Counted from the stretch's first letter, positions 19,603 through 29,612 are shown. The stretch: DNA of 64,000 nucleotides from Candidatus Melainabacteria bacterium (GCA_027451745.1 DAIDIP010000001.1:1-64000), one strand, 5' to 3'. Notes: a model not told the origin generated them from the sequence alone. Made by a program: numbers and translations.

Positions 19603-20001
19603 TTAGCGTTTCGAGAATTGGAAACGTTTTCTAGCTTTCTTACGTCCGTATTTCTTTCTTTCTTTTTCGCGTGGATCGCGGGTAAGAAAACCATCTTGAC
19701 GCAGAGTAGGTCTATTCTGAGGGATAGCTTGAGCTAGAGCACGTGAAATACCATGACGCAATGCACCTACTTGTCCACAAATACCGCCACCATCTACGAT
19801 GGCAATCACATTGAAGCGACCATTAGCATCTACAGCAGCAAATGGCTCGTGTATTTGTTTATCCAAACCGTGACGTCCGCCAAGATAATCTTCAATGGTG
19901 CGACCATTAATGGTGATTTCACCTTGTCCTGGAACTAGTCGCACACGCGCACAAGCTGACTTTCTACGTCCGGTACCATAATACTGAATAACACTCGTCA
20001 T
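19603..20001 (-). CDS. rpsI: 30S ribosomal protein uS9
   Basis: Last ribosomal gene of the long run. The 132-residue protein has the opening YYGTGRRKSACARVRL, the central GGG of the RNA-contacting loop and the basic tail GRKKARKRFQFSKR that reaches the P-site tRNA. It lies 28 nt after rplM, the usual partner order rplM-rpsI. Confidence 0.96.
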   Translation of the reverse strand: MTSVIQYYGTGRRKSACARVRLVPGQGEITINGRTIEDYLGGRHGLDKQIHEPFAAVDANGRFNVIAIVDGGGICGQVGALRHGISRALAQAIPQNRPTLRQDGFLTRDPREKERKKYGRKKARKRFQFSKR

Positions 20002-20029
20002 TTTGCTTTCTTCTTTCCTTTAGTCAACT

Positions 20030-20566
20030 TTAACTAGCTTTGGTCACTGTGTACTGTGTAGGGTTTTGCGCTTCATGAGGATGCTCAGATCCAGCATAAA
20101 CTTTCAACTTAGTGAATTGCTTTGCCCCTAAACGATTGTGAGGAATCATTCCTTTAATAGCCTTTTCCACAATAGCTACTGGACGGCGTCCGCGCAATGA
20201 GCGTAAAGTTTCTTCTTTAAATCCATGTGGGAAACCGGAATGTGAACGATACAATTTCTGTTCTTCTTTCTTACCAGTTACTTTGATTTTTTCAGCATTA
20301 ATGACAACAACGAAATCACCATTATCTACATGACAACTAAATTCTGGTTTGTTTTTACCACGCAACAAATTAGCGACTTGTACCGCCAATTTGCCAAGGG
20401 TTTGACCATCAGCGTCAACTAAATGCCAGTTTTTTACAACTTCATTAGTCGCCTTTTCTGCTTTTACTGGTTCTGATTTTGTTTTGCTAGCTGAGCCAGC
20501 GCCAGACTTGGTTGATTTAGTCTTTTTTGTTTTTTCGTTGTCTGGTTTTGCAGTATCGGTACTCAC
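20030..20566 (-). CDS. rplM: 50S ribosomal protein uL13 with N-terminal extension
   Basis: The L13 core (about residues 40-178) has [15 protein letters not shown], the [16 protein letters not shown] block and [21 protein letters not shown] Lys/Ser/Thr-rich N-terminal extension of about 40 residues is not part of the standard protein. The start is a GTG at 20566 with GGGAG 7 nt upstream. It overlaps the truA stop codon as GTGA, which suggests translational coupling. Confidence 0.95.
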   Translation of the reverse strand: MSTDTAKPDNEKTKKTKSTKSGAGSASKTKSEPVKAEKATNEVVKNWHLVDADGQTLGKLAVQVANLLRGKNKPEFSCHVDNGDFVVVINAEKIKVTGKKEEQKLYRSHSGFPHGFKEETLRSLRGRRPVAIVEKAIKGMIPHNRLGAKQFTKLKVYAGSEHPHEAQNPTQYTVTKAS

Positions 20567-21390
20567 TTAATATCTCCCTTTCCCTGTTTTGCCTTTTGAG
20601 CAAAGATATTGGCATAAGGTGGTGGGTATTTTACTGAAACCAGACATAGTCCAGAGGCTGGAGCAGTTGGTCCGGCTAGCTTACGTTCCCCACTCATTAA
20701 AGCCGTTTTAAGACTTTTGGGGTTTCTTTTCTTCAGCCCTATTTCAACTAAAGTGCCCACAATTATGCGGATCATATTGTACACGAAGTGGTTGGCAGCT
20801 ATCGAGAATTCAAGCTCTCCTTCACCTAAATTCAACAATTTGGCATAGTCCACATCGCATATGGGAGATACTTTATCTGAATTAGTAGACTTAAAAGCCG
20901 AAAAATCATGCCGACCCGGCAAGCAAATAGTGGCTTCCTGCATAGCTTTTACATCCATCGGGGTACGCAAAAAATAGTGAGTATTCTGAAACAGAGGCGA
21001 ACGCTGCTCACTATTTAAAATCCGGTAAATATATTGCCGTTGTATCGCACTGTAACGAGCATGAAAGTCGTCCGGCACCACTGCTACTTTACGCACACTG
21101 ATATCAGCAGACAAAATACCATTTAAACCCCAAGCCAACACTTGAGCATCAAATACATTCCGGTCAATAATCTGATCAGGAATATCAAAATGAGCCACTT
21201 GCCCGGTGGCGTGTACCCCAGCATCAGTCCGACCGCTAAGAATGACTCTTAATGGTTTCTTTGTTTTTTTTATCCTAAGCACAGTCGGAAGCGCGTGTTC
21301 TAAAACAGACTGAACAGTGCGAAGATCTTTCTGAGCCTGGCTACCGCTAAAATCTTTGCCTAAATATTCAAGCAAAAGAGCAATACGCAT
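20563..21390 (-). CDS. truA: tRNA pseudouridine(38-40) synthase TruA
   Basis: Converts uridines 38-40 of the tRNA anticodon stem to pseudouridine. The catalytic Asp is in [18 protein letters not shown], and the C-terminal family block [19 protein letters not shown] is present. The length of 275 residues is normal. It sits between rplQ and rplM, the order found in Cyanobacteriota and Bacillota, and overlaps rplM by 4 bp. Confidence 0.94.
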   Translation of the reverse strand: MRIALLLEYLGKDFSGSQAQKDLRTVQSVLEHALPTVLRIKKTKKPLRVILSGRTDAGVHATGQVAHFDIPDQIIDRNVFDAQVLAWGLNGILSADISVRKVAVVPDDFHARYSAIQRQYIYRILNSEQRSPLFQNTHYFLRTPMDVKAMQEATICLPGRHDFSAFKSTNSDKVSPICDVDYAKLLNLGEGELEFSIAANHFVYNMIRIIVGTLVEIGLKKRNPKSLKTALMSGERKLAGPTAPASGLCLVSVKYPPPYANIFAQKAKQGKGDIK

Positions 21391-21435
21391 TGGCTTAATT
21401 GACCGTGCTATGAAGTACGAAGTCTACTCTTACAC

Positions 21436-21861
21436 CTACACCAATTGAATGATTGCCATTGGCGTAGCATCGCCGCGACGAAAACCAGCTTTGAGAATGC
21501 GAGTATAGCCACCCTTACGATCTTTATAGCGAGGAGCAATTTCATTGAACACTTTGTTAACTACATCGCGATCGTACAAAAATGCATTAACTTGCCTGCG
21601 CAAGTGCACCACCCGTGCTACCTGTTTTCTAGCCTCAACGTCTCCGCCTTTGCTCTTCTTCACAGTAGCTGGGTAATCAGCAAGATAGCCCTTTTTACCA
21701 CAGGTGATTATTTTTTCTACTTGTGGTCTCACTGCTTTCGCTTTAGCGACAGTAGTGATAATTTCATCGTGTCTAAGCAATTCTGTTGCTAACGCTCTTA
21801 AAAGCGCTTTGCGTTGATCAGCTGGCTTGCCTAATTGATTACCCGGTACTCTATGACGCAT
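21436..21861 (-). CDS. rplQ: 50S ribosomal protein bL17
   Basis: A 141-residue protein with the family opening MRHRVPGNQLGKPADQRKAL, the segment ELLRHDEIITTVAKAK and the ending GYTRILKAGFRRGDATPMA. It lies 18 bp after rpoA, the conserved rpoA-rplQ pair. Confidence 0.96.
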   Translation of the reverse strand: MRHRVPGNQLGKPADQRKALLRALATELLRHDEIITTVAKAKAVRPQVEKIITCGKKGYLADYPATVKKSKGGDVEARKQVARVVHLRRQVNAFLYDRDVVNKVFNEIAPRYKDRKGGYTRILKAGFRRGDATPMAIIQLV

Positions 21862-21879
21862 TGCTCTATTTCCTTCTGA

Positions 21880-22833
21880 TTAGCGATCTTTTGGTGTATC
21901 AACCAAATTGAGACCAAATTGCTTTAAGCGTTCAATCACTTCATCGGCTGATTTTTTACCGAAGTTTTTGATATTCATCAAATCATCATAAGACAATTTG
22001 AGTAATTCGCCTAAAGAATTGATATTTGCTCTTTTTAAACAGTTGTATGCGCGAACAGACAATTCCAATTCTTCAATAGAAATTGAACTGTGTTTGCCAT
22101 CAGTCTGAGCTGGTTGTGTGGCAACAGGCACCATTGGTTTGCCAGATAGCTCAGCAATTGGTACCAAATGTTCAATAACTTGTCTGGCGGCTTGAGAAAC
22201 TGCTTCTGTGGCATCAATAGAACCATTTGACCACAACTCTACTGAAAGCTTGTCATAGTCGGTTGATTCACCTACGCGAGTCGGTTCAACTGTATAGCTG
22301 ACTTTGCGCACAGGCATGTATACAGCATCAATTGGCAAAATATCAATTGCTTGCTTGTAGTGAGCATGAGCATCTGCCGGTACATATCCACGTCCGCGTT
22401 CTATAGTTACTTCAGCACGAATTCTTCCGCCTTCAGCTAATGTGCAAATTTGCCAATCTGGATTGATTACTGTGGCGTCAGCTGGACAAATAAGATCACG
22501 TCCAGTTACCGGCCCTGGTCTGTCCACATCCAATTGCAAATACTGTGGTTCGGCACTAAATGTTTTTACAACTAAACCTTTGAGGTTAAGCATAATATCA
22601 ATTACGTCTTCTACGACACCAGGAACTGTTGTAAATTCATGGGTTACACCATCTATACGTACTGCTGTTACAGCTGAACCATCAATTGAAGATAAAAGCA
22701 CACGACGCAAGGCATTACCCAAAGTTGTGCCATATCCACTTTCTAATGGCTCAATGACAAATTTGCCATAAATAGAACCGTCAGCACCGGTTTTGTTTTC
22801 AGAGCATTTAATTTTTAGTGGTTCCATCTTCAC
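21880..22833 (-). CDS. rpoA: RNA polymerase alpha subunit
   Basis: A 317-residue subunit. The N-terminal domain (about 1-230), which dimerises and nucleates core assembly, has FVIEPLESGYGTTLGNALRR. The C-terminal domain (about 245-310), which binds UP elements and activators, has LELSVRAYNCLKRANI and two helix-hairpin-helix turns. It lies between rpsD and rplQ as in many bacteria. Confidence 0.97.
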   Translation of the reverse strand: MKMEPLKIKCSENKTGADGSIYGKFVIEPLESGYGTTLGNALRRVLLSSIDGSAVTAVRIDGVTHEFTTVPGVVEDVIDIMLNLKGLVVKTFSAEPQYLQLDVDRPGPVTGRDLICPADATVINPDWQICTLAEGGRIRAEVTIERGRGYVPADAHAHYKQAIDILPIDAVYMPVRKVSYTVEPTRVGESTDYDKLSVELWSNGSIDATEAVSQAARQVIEHLVPIAELSGKPMVPVATQPAQTDGKHSSISIEELELSVRAYNCLKRANINSLGELLKLSYDDLMNIKNFGKKSADEVIERLKQFGLNLVDTPKDR

Positions 22834-22886
22834 TCCATATTTTGAATAAACGGATAACGATATTGAGGCCCTTTGAAAAATTGACT

Positions 22887-23513
22887 TTAACGTGAATAGT
22901 ATTCAACGATAAGTGCTTCTTTAATGGTTGGATCAAGATCCTCACGAGAAGGTTGATTGATAATAGAAACAGTTAAGTTCTCTTGATCAACTTTTAGCCA
23001 GCTAGTTGTAGTACCTGCAACTGGACTATTAGCAAGCATATCTTTGACAAATTTCTGACTTTTTTCTTTGATTGAAACTACTTGATTGGGCTTTAGGTTA
23101 TAAGAAGCAATAGCAACTTTTTTACCATCAACTAAAATATGTCCATGCAAAATCATTTGTCTGGCTTGGGCACGAGAAGGTGCCATACCGCTGCGATGAA
23201 CAATATTATCTAAGCGGGTTTCACAAAGTTGCAACAACTTCAGACCAGTTGGAACTTTCTTTTGTTTGGTGGCTGTTTCCATATATTTGGAAAATTGTCC
23301 TTCCAGCATGCCAAAAAATTGTCTGACTTTTTGCTTTTCACGTAATTGAATAGCAAATTCAGATTGCTTTTTTCGATTTTGGCCATGTTGTCCTGGCCCG
23401 TAACGACGTCTTTCTATGCCACATTTAGTGGTAAAGCATCTTGAGCCTTTCAAGAAAAGCTTAGTGCCCTCGTTTCGACAAAGCCGACAAACTGCATCTG
23501 TATATCTCGCCAA
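22887..23513 (-). CDS. rpsD: 30S ribosomal protein uS4
   Basis: Primary 16S rRNA binder that starts 30S assembly. The 208-residue form starts at a TTG (23513) giving ARYTDAVCRLCR, with AGGAG 7-8 nt upstream. An in-frame start 54 bp earlier would add 18 unrelated residues inside the rpsK end. CRLCR and the C-x7-C following it are of the zinc-binding S4 type, and the S4 domain RLDNIVHRSGMAPSRAQARQ is intact. Most cyanobacteria carry rpsD elsewhere; its place between rpsK and rpoA is the pattern of many other bacteria. Confidence 0.95.
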   Translation of the reverse strand: MARYTDAVCRLCRNEGTKLFLKGSRCFTTKCGIERRRYGPGQHGQNRKKQSEFAIQLREKQKVRQFFGMLEGQFSKYMETATKQKKVPTGLKLLQLCETRLDNIVHRSGMAPSRAQARQMILHGHILVDGKKVAIASYNLKPNQVVSIKEKSQKFVKDMLANSPVAGTTTSWLKVDQENLTVSIINQPSREDLDPTIKEALIVEYYSR

Positions 23514-23532
23514 TTTATTATCTCCTGTATCT

Positions 23533-23925
23533 TTATACGCGGCGACGCTTGGGTGGGCGACAACCATTATGAGGAATTGGTGTCACGTCTTTAATCAAAG
23601 TAATTTCGAGGCCAGCAGCCTGCAAGGCTCGAATAGCTGTTTCACGACCAGCACCTGGTCCTTTGACTAATACTTCTACTTGGCGCATTCCTTGGTCCAT
23701 CGAACGCTTTGCCACAGCTTCAGCAGCTTGCTGAGCAGCAAATGGAGTGCCCTTTTTTGCGCCTTTAAAACCAACTGTACCAGCTGATGCCCAAGCTACT
23801 ACTTGTCCTTGTGTATCAGTTGCGGAAACAATTGTATTATTGAAAGTGCTTTGAATATGCACTACGCCTTGTAATACAACACGGCGTTCTCTTTTTTTGG
23901 TTTTTGGTTTAACTGTCTGAGCCAT
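23533..23925 (-). CDS. rpsK: 30S ribosomal protein uS11
   Basis: Platform protein of the small subunit, 130 residues. It has [15 protein letters not shown], the [17 protein letters not shown] block and the family ending [18 protein letters not shown]. It follows rpsM by 19 bp. Confidence 0.96.
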   Translation of the reverse strand: MAQTVKPKTKKRERRVVLQGVVHIQSTFNNTIVSATDTQGQVVAWASAGTVGFKGAKKGTPFAAQQAAEAVAKRSMDQGMRQVEVLVKGPGAGRETAIRALQAAGLEITLIKDVTPIPHNGCRPPKRRRV

Positions 23926-23944
23926 TATTTTTACTACCTATTAC

Positions 23945-24334
23945 TTAGCCTTTCGATGGTGCTATTTTCTTGTTAGCGATAGTAACGCGTTTTCTACCAC
24001 GTCTTGTACGAGCATTTGTTTTTGTTCTCTGCCCACGAGTTGGTAAACCACGACGATGACGCTGACCCCGATAACAATTGATTTCAATCAAGCGTTTGAC
24101 ACTTAAACCTTCGACACGTCTTAAATCGCCTTCAACAGGCATGCCGGTTTTTTCAATTTCTTCTCTTAAGCGACCAATCTCGTCTTCAGTTAAATCCTGA
24201 ATTCTTCTTTCGTCTGGAACGCTAAGCTTATTGCAGATTTTTTCTGACGTACTGCGACCAATACCGTAAATGTAGGTAAGAGCAATTACCGTCCTTTTAT
24301 TTCTAGGTAAATCAATACCAGCTATCCGAGCCAT
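23945..24334 (-). CDS. rpsM: 30S ribosomal protein uS13
   Basis: Head protein that contacts the P-site tRNA. The 129-residue sequence has [32 protein letters not shown], the block [23 protein letters not shown]-like tail core and a basic end. It lies 77 bp after rpmJ. Confidence 0.96.
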   Translation of the reverse strand: MARIAGIDLPRNKRTVIALTYIYGIGRSTSEKICNKLSVPDERRIQDLTEDEIGRLREEIEKTGMPVEGDLRRVEGLSVKRLIEINCYRGQRHRRGLPTRGQRTKTNARTRRGRKRVTIANKKIAPSKG

Positions 24335-24411
24335 GCGCTATTTTTTCCCTTTATTAACCTTATCCGCGGATACTTCTGACGTTTCGCCAGCTGCTTCTCA
24401 GCATCTCCTTA

Positions 24412-24525
24412 TCAACCCTGTCTTTGTTTATGTTTAGGATTTTCACAAATAATTGCTATCCGACGTTTTCGTCGAATTATTTTGCACTTTTCGCAAATTT
24501 TCTTAACCGAAGCTCTAACCTTCAT
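24412..24525 (-). CDS. rpmJ: 50S ribosomal protein bL36
   Basis: A 37-residue protein read directly from the minus strand (ATG 24525, TGA 24412). It begins [15 protein letters not shown] and has the zinc ligands C11, C14, C27 and H32 of the C+ type. A spacer of 260 bp separates it from infA, far longer than other gaps in this run. Confidence 0.95.
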   Translation of the reverse strand: MKVRASVKKICEKCKIIRRKRRIAIICENPKHKQRQG

Positions 24526-24785
24526 GCTTTCTGCCTGTTTTCTTTATATATTCTTTCTTTTTGCCGACGATTTATCCTCGTCAGCAAATCCCGAGATGGC
24601 GAATTTAGCAGCGCTTCAGCCGCGTTGCCCGCCAAACCATCTATTGTACATTATTTCAAGCGCCAAGTCGCTTTCACTTTGTCGAGCCCCCTGCTTTTTA
24701 TATTTAATTGCCAAAATATTGTTTGGTTTTCAACACAAATATGCACATTTAGTACTGCGCACTATACGCCAAATAGTTGCGATAC
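24526..24785 (-). other. Long spacer between infA and rpmJ
   Basis: 260 bp with no credible coding frame on either strand, inside an otherwise tight operon. On the minus strand it contains a G+C-rich patch (about 24590-24640, GGCGGGCAACGCGGCTGAAG) preceded by TACAAT. It may hold an internal promoter or a leader for rpmJ-rpsM-rpsK-rpsD-rpoA-rplQ. I could not fix a -35/-10 pair. Confidence 0.35.
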
Positions 24786-25007
24786 TTAGTCTTTCACTCG
24801 GTAAGTAATTCTTCCTCTAGTAAGATCGTATGGGGTTAGTTCAACCTTGACCCGATCACCTGGGAGGATTTTAATAAAATTTTTGCGTATCTTACCTGAA
24901 ATGTGGGCCAATACCTTATGTCCGTTATCAAGCTCCACCCTAAACATGGCATTAGGTAAGGACTCTTTGATAGTGCCTTCAAATTCGATTACGCCCTGCT
25001 TGGTCAT
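24786..25007 (-). CDS. infA: Translation initiation factor IF-1
   Basis: A 73-residue single S1/OB-fold domain ([56 protein letters not shown]). It blocks the ribosomal A site during initiation. It lies 22 bp after map. Confidence 0.96.
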   Translation of the reverse strand: MTKQGVIEFEGTIKESLPNAMFRVELDNGHKVLAHISGKIRKNFIKILPGDRVKVELTPYDLTRGRITYRVKD

Positions 25008-25029
25008 ATTTTTAGCTTCTTCCTATTCC

Positions 25030-25830
25030 TTACACTCTTATCACGTTGTCTAACACTTCGCTGGGGCGCTTAGTAAGTACTTCTACGCCGTTATCGGTAA
25101 CCAGTAAAGAATGCTCAAAATGAGCTGACGGCTTGTAGTCCTGCGTTACCACTGTCCAACCATCCGGTTTAGTCTTTACTCTGTCTCCCCCTTGATTAAA
25201 CATTGGTTCCACAGCAATTACCATACCAGTTTTTAGCTTAACCTTACTGCCGGTGCGATAGTTAAAAATAAATGGTTCCTCGTGATAACTGGGTCCAATA
25301 CCATGACCACCATAATCTCGAACAATTCCATAAGCATTTGCAACAGCAATGTCTTCAATCGCACCACCTATGTCATCAAGGGTATTACCAGATCGGCAAG
25401 CTGCCATAGCTGCATAAAGTGATTTTTGCGTATCCTTCAGCAATTGCTCAAGACTGGCTGAAATTTTGCCCACTGGCAACGTAATAGCAGTATCGCCTAT
25501 AAAGTCAAAGTCCTTACCATCTTTTTTTGTGCGTATCGTAACGCCAATGTCGATACTAATCACATCCCCTTCTTTTAAAACTTTCTTTTTATTTGGTATA
25601 CCGTGCACTACTTCTTCATTCACCGAGGTACAAATGCATGCTGGAAAGCCCCGATAACCTTTAAAGGTCGGAATAGCACCAGCTTCCGATATTGCTTTTT
25701 CTGCAGCTTGATCAAGCTCCCAAGTCGTAATACCAGGAATCACTAAAGAGCCGACATACTCGAGTGCTTTACCCGCCAGATTGCCAGCTTTACGAATCAA
25801 TTCAATATCGGATTGGTCTGTTAGTATCAT
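25030..25830 (-). CDS. map: Methionine aminopeptidase type I
   Basis: Removes the N-terminal Met from new proteins. The two-metal site is complete: H of NEEVVHGIP, D of ISIDIGV and FIGDTAITL, H of GGHGIGPSYHEEP, and the two Glu of AVEPMF and HFEHSLLV. The ATG at 25830 (MILTDQS) is chosen because it overlaps the adk stop as ATGA. A TTG 21 bp upstream would add seven unrelated residues. The length of 266 is normal. Confidence 0.95.
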   Translation of the reverse strand: MILTDQSDIELIRKAGNLAGKALEYVGSLVIPGITTWELDQAAEKAISEAGAIPTFKGYRGFPACICTSVNEEVVHGIPNKKKVLKEGDVISIDIGVTIRTKKDGKDFDFIGDTAITLPVGKISASLEQLLKDTQKSLYAAMAACRSGNTLDDIGGAIEDIAVANAYGIVRDYGGHGIGPSYHEEPFIFNYRTGSKVKLKTGMVIAVEPMFNQGGDRVKTKPDGWTVVTQDYKPSAHFEHSLLVTDNGVEVLTKRPSEVLDNVIRV

Positions 25831-26534
25831 CGTCCCCCAGCAGTAGCACAAGATCTAATGCCACCAATAAGATCGGTATATATTTCTTCTTGACTTCGAG
25901 CACCGTTAATTTCTTGCAGAACACCTTTATCTCTATAATATTGGATTACAGGTGCGGTTTGCTCTTTGTATACTTTCAATCTTTCTGTAACTATCTCAAC
26001 ATTATCGTCGCTGCGTTGTTTGAGTACGCTACCACAAACATCACAAATTCCCGCCACTTGTGGTGGAGAATTTTTTATGTGATAAACAGCACCACATTTG
26101 GAATTACTACAACTTAGTCGTCCGGTAGTACGTTCAATAATCAATTGATCGTCAACCATCAAATAAAACACACACGTTAACGGCAGTCTGAGTTCTTTTA
26201 ACATACCGTCAAGACTCTCAGCTTGCGGCACAGTGCGGGGATAACCATCCAAAATGAAGCCATGACCACAGTCAGGCATCATAAAACGCTCTTTAAATAT
26301 AGACGTAATTAAATTATCTGGTACAAGATTGCCTTTGTCTATATAACTCTTAGCTTGTAGACATGCGGGTTTGCCTTCTTCTATGCCGTGTCGCAAAATA
26401 TCACCTGTAGATAAGTGAGGCAAGCCTAGTTCAGCATGAAGGTGCTTGCATTGAGTTCCTTTTCCCGATCCTGGAGGCCCCAAGAAAAGAATTCTTGCAT
26501 CAAGCATTTTGTTAATCATCGTTTGATCTGACAT
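25827..26534 (-). CDS. adk: Adenylate kinase
   Basis: Interconverts ATP + AMP and 2 ADP. P-loop GPPGSGKGTQCKHL (about 19-32), AMP-binding STGDILR, and FILDGYPRTVPQAE. The lid carries four Cys (CSNSKC and CDVC), the zinc-binding form. At 235 residues it is slightly long, with an N-terminal extension of about 12 residues before the beta strand. Its stop overlaps the map start by 4 bp. The secY-adk-map order is the classical one. Confidence 0.96.
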   Translation of the reverse strand: MSDQTMINKMLDARILFLGPPGSGKGTQCKHLHAELGLPHLSTGDILRHGIEEGKPACLQAKSYIDKGNLVPDNLITSIFKERFMMPDCGHGFILDGYPRTVPQAESLDGMLKELRLPLTCVFYLMVDDQLIIERTTGRLSCSNSKCGAVYHIKNSPPQVAGICDVCGSVLKQRSDDNVEIVTERLKVYKEQTAPVIQYYRDKGVLQEINGARSQEEIYTDLIGGIRSCATAGGR

Positions 26535-26566
26535 CGTTAAATGCTCCGTTGCTAACTGCGTTTATA

Positions 26567-28018
26567 TTAGATATTCCGATTTTCTCTTGATTTAAATAGC
26601 CCACGCGCCTGATAACTGGCCGATAGAGCATGAGTGATAATTTGTCTTTGAGTATCTATAGCCACGCCGACCATGATAATCAAGGAGGTGCTGCCTAAGC
26701 CTTGCAATGTTTGCACATAAGTCGCTTGCTCGATATGTATAGGCAAAATAGCGATGATACCAACTGCAGTAGCACCAATAAATACCAATTTATTAATTGT
26801 GCTCTCTAAAAATTCTGCAGTCGGTCTACCCGGTCTAACACCTTGAACAGCTCTTCCGCTTCTTCGCAAATTCTCAGCGATATCGCGAGGTTGCAAAATA
26901 ATGGATGCATAAAAATAAGCAAACAAAAGTATCAAGCAAAAATACAAAAGTGAGTGTTCCCAATGATAGTAAGAGAAAATATTCGCTACTTCAGTACTCA
27001 AAAAGCTCCCCGCCTGCTTAACAAAATGTCTGTTCATCAGCGCACCGAATGTAGATTTTATCCACGGAATATTGCTAAAAACATCGCCCACATACTTAGC
27101 TGGATCAGACCGTCCTACAAATTGCATTATTGTGCTAGGAAAAATCAAAAGCGAAGAGGCAAAAATAATTGCCATAACCCCTGATGGATTGACCGGCAAA
27201 TAAATATAATCAGTCGGAGACTCGGCGAACATTTGTCTGCCAACATTACGTCTAGCACCTAAAACCAGAATTTTTCGCATCCCTTCCTGTAAGCAAACAA
27301 TAAGTCCTGCCAAAGCAAGAAATACAGAAACCATTACTACAACACCCCAAAGTGGTGTTTGTCCTGTCTGCACAGCCTCAGCTGTATTATGAATCATTAC
27401 CGGTAAGCGTGCGGCAATACCAATAAAGATAAGCAATGAAGCACCATTCCCAACCCCTCTTTCTGTAATTTGTTCACCCATCCACATTACAAAAACAGCC
27501 GAAGCAGTCAATACAATAACTGTAGTAAGAACAAATAAAGGTCCTGAAGTGACTACAACATCAGGATTGTGGATACTGTAAAGTACTTTCACCAAAGTCA
27601 AAGACTGCACTATACCAAGAACTATGGTAGCTATCCGCGTATATTGCTGCAATTGCTTACGTCCTTGCTCTCCAGAATTTTTCTGTAATTCTTCCAGCTT
27701 TGGAATAGCCACTGACAATAATTGCATAATGATGGACGCAGTAATGTAGGGGCCTATACCCAAAGAAAAAATAGATAGCTTGTTTAATGCACCACCGGTA
27801 AATAAATCAAGCATGCCAATAAAGCTTTGAGCCAATTCAGGGTGCTTGGTAAAAGCAGTTGGATCAACACCAGCTATTGGAATATGAACACCCAATCGAT
27901 ATAGCGCAATCATGGCAACTGTAAAAATAACGCGTTCTTTTAGTCCTGCTGCTGAAAGTAATTTCAACAGTTCTTCTGGTGCAGGAGCTTTATTGCTGCG
28001 TCGACCCGGACTTTGCAT
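26567..28018 (-). CDS. secY: Preprotein translocase subunit SecY
   Basis: Channel subunit of the Sec translocon, with about ten membrane helices over 483 residues. RVIFTVAMIALYRLGVHIPI, the plug-region start GGALNKLSIFSLGIGPYI, and the cytoplasmic loop ending RSGRAVQGVRPGRPT are typical. The 31 residues before the first helix and the inserted segment around 300-345 make it a little longer than the usual 430-440. It lies between rplO and adk. Confidence 0.96.
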   Translation of the reverse strand: MQSPGRRSNKAPAPEELLKLLSAAGLKERVIFTVAMIALYRLGVHIPIAGVDPTAFTKHPELAQSFIGMLDLFTGGALNKLSIFSLGIGPYITASIIMQLLSVAIPKLEELQKNSGEQGRKQLQQYTRIATIVLGIVQSLTLVKVLYSIHNPDVVVTSGPLFVLTTVIVLTASAVFVMWMGEQITERGVGNGASLLIFIGIAARLPVMIHNTAEAVQTGQTPLWGVVVMVSVFLALAGLIVCLQEGMRKILVLGARRNVGRQMFAESPTDYIYLPVNPSGVMAIIFASSLLIFPSTIMQFVGRSDPAKYVGDVFSNIPWIKSTFGALMNRHFVKQAGSFLSTEVANIFSYYHWEHSLLYFCLILLFAYFYASIILQPRDIAENLRRSGRAVQGVRPGRPTAEFLESTINKLVFIGATAVGIIAILPIHIEQATYVQTLQGLGSTSLIIMVGVAIDTQRQIITHALSASYQARGLFKSRENRNI

Positions 28019-28032
28019 TTAATAGGCTGTCC

Positions 28033-28533
28033 TTATTGCTGCGCTTTGGCTGATTTCTTTGATTGTTTCTTTTTAGAAGTGACAGGATTGCTTAGCAATT
28101 CAGTTTTACCACCTGCTGCTTCTATTTTTGCTTTTGCACTTGCAGAAAAATGATGTGCTTTTATGGTTAACGGAACTTTGATTTCGCCATTTCCTAATAT
28201 ACGCAAACTATCAGTAGTTTTGCGTAAAACACCTTGATCCACCAAAGTGTCAGCAGTAACTTCGCTGTTTGCAGCAAAATCAGCTAGAGCACTAATATTA
28301 ATAGCTACCCACTCACGAGTAATAACTTGGTCGAAATTATGGATTTTTGGCAAGCGACGGAACAACGGTGTTTGTCCGCCTTCAAAGCCAAAACGTTTGC
28401 TTTCGCCAGAACGCTGACCTTGTCCATTATGACCACGAGTACTAGTCTTGCCATGACCAGAAGCCCGTCCACGTCCTACGCGCTTACGATTGCGACGCGA
28501 TCCTTGAGTTGGTTTTAATTCGGTGAGATGCAT
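28033..28533 (-). CDS. rplO: 50S ribosomal protein uL15
   Basis: A 166-residue protein with the glycine/arginine-rich start GSRRNRKRVGRGRASGHGKT, FEGGQTPLFRRLPK and the C-terminal domain ending in HHFSASAKAKIEAAGG. A short Lys/Ser-rich tail is extra. It lies 14 bp before secY. Confidence 0.96.
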   Translation of the reverse strand: MHLTELKPTQGSRRNRKRVGRGRASGHGKTSTRGHNGQGQRSGESKRFGFEGGQTPLFRRLPKIHNFDQVITREWVAINISALADFAANSEVTADTLVDQGVLRKTTDSLRILGNGEIKVPLTIKAHHFSASAKAKIEAAGGKTELLSNPVTSKKKQSKKSAKAQQ

Positions 28534-28596
28534 GGTTTTCCTCTACTATTTCTGATCCTACTCGCTTTCGCTAATGCAGGTCAGATACTTGTTATT

Positions 28597-28836
28597 TTAT
28601 TTGCTTTTTTCAACAGTTTTCTTCGTTGTTTTTTTGCTCTCTGATTTATCGCTTGCAGCACACTCTTTTACAGTAACTAGATGGTGTACTTTATTGACCA
28701 TGCCACAAATACTAGGACTCTTTGAATGTTGTACTGTACTACCGTATTTAGTTAACCCCAAAGCGTGGACCACTTTGCGCTGAGTTTGTGGTTTACCCAC
28801 CAAACCTTTAGTTAAAGTAATTTCTAACATAGTCAT
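28597..28836 (-). CDS. rpmD: 50S ribosomal protein uL30
   Basis: A 79-residue protein: [33 protein letters not shown], and [13 protein letters not shown] cover the standard 60-residue L30. About 20 Lys/Ser-rich residues follow. Cyanobacteria usually lack rpmD, so its presence separates this genome from photosynthetic cyanobacteria. The spc order rpsE-rpmD-rplO is conventional. Confidence 0.93.
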   Translation of the reverse strand: MTMLEITLTKGLVGKPQTQRKVVHALGLTKYGSTVQHSKSPSICGMVNKVHHLVTVKECAASDKSESKKTTKKTVEKSK

Positions 28837-28864
28837 AGTACAAATTTCCTTTTACTTTCAACAA

Positions 28865-29476
28865 TTAACCAGCTAGCATCTGTTTAAGACTCATGCCTCT
28901 AAGCCTTGCAGCTTGTTCAAAAGTTCTCAAATTAGACAAACCATTGATTGTGGCACGAGCAACATTGAGTGGCGCACGCGAACCCAATGATTTAGACAAT
29001 ACATCACCAACACCAGCTAATTCCAAAATTGCCCGTGCAGCACCACCAGCTATTACACCAGTGCCCTTAGCAGCTGGCTTCAATAGAATTCGGCTGCTAC
29101 CCTGTTTGCCTGTAAGTTCATGAGGAATAGTAGTTCCAACTAAAGGAACTTTGATTAAATGCTTGCGAGCATCACCAACACCTTTTTGAATGGCGTTGAG
29201 AACTTCAGCAGCTTTGCCTATACCAACACCGACTTGTCCTTTGCCATTACCAATAGCAACAACAGCACGGAAGCTAAGCTTTTTGCCACCTTTAACAACT
29301 TTAGTAACACGCCGAACTTGGATTATTTTTTCTTCCCATTCGGATTGTTGCTTGTTAGCATCATCAGAAGAAACCGCACCACGTCTAGCTTCACGATTAC
29401 CGCCGCCACGACGTCCTTTGCGTGTGCTTTCAGCGCTTTCCGGTTCTCCACCAATTATTTTTTCTTCCTTAGGCAT
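28865..29476 (-). CDS. rpsE: 30S ribosomal protein uS5
   Basis: A 203-residue protein. After an Arg/Gly-rich N-terminal extension of about 45 residues come the S5 double-stranded RNA-binding domain (RRVTKVVKGGKKLSFRAVV, GNGKGQVGVGIGKA) and the C-terminal domain (GVIAGGAARAILELAGV). It is preceded by a purine-rich leader element instead of the short spacers found elsewhere in the run. Confidence 0.96.
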   Translation of the reverse strand: MPKEEKIIGGEPESAESTRKGRRGGGNREARRGAVSSDDANKQQSEWEEKIIQVRRVTKVVKGGKKLSFRAVVAIGNGKGQVGVGIGKAAEVLNAIQKGVGDARKHLIKVPLVGTTIPHELTGKQGSSRILLKPAAKGTGVIAGGAARAILELAGVGDVLSKSLGSRAPLNVARATINGLSNLRTFEQAARLRGMSLKQMLAG

Positions 29477-29484
29477 CTTTTTCT

Positions 29485-29600
29485 AAACGCTCCATTCACT
29501 CACTCCTCGCTCATTCCGCTTACACCCGCTCTCACTGCGGACGTCTAGGCTTCGCATCGCCGCCCTTCGCTTCACTAACTTTACCCTAGTCTCTCCCTAA
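29485..29600 (-). repeat. Purine/G+C-rich leader element before rpsE
   Basis: The gap between rplR and rpsE (29477-29612) holds, on the minus strand, AAGCGAAGGGCGGCGATGCG and then AAGCGGAATGAGCGAGGAG close to TGGAGCGTTTAGAAAAAG before the rpsE ATG. The last part nearly matches the sequence before rplC (AAGCGGAACGAGCG, then TGGAGCGATTAAAAAG). Confidence 0.5.
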
Positions 29601-29612
29601 ACTCTCCATCCA

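Noticed and set aside
24424-24808. Plus-strand frames over rpmJ and the infA-rpmJ spacer
   Set aside because: They lie antisense to rpmJ and a non-coding spacer and show no protein-like pattern or ribosome-binding site.
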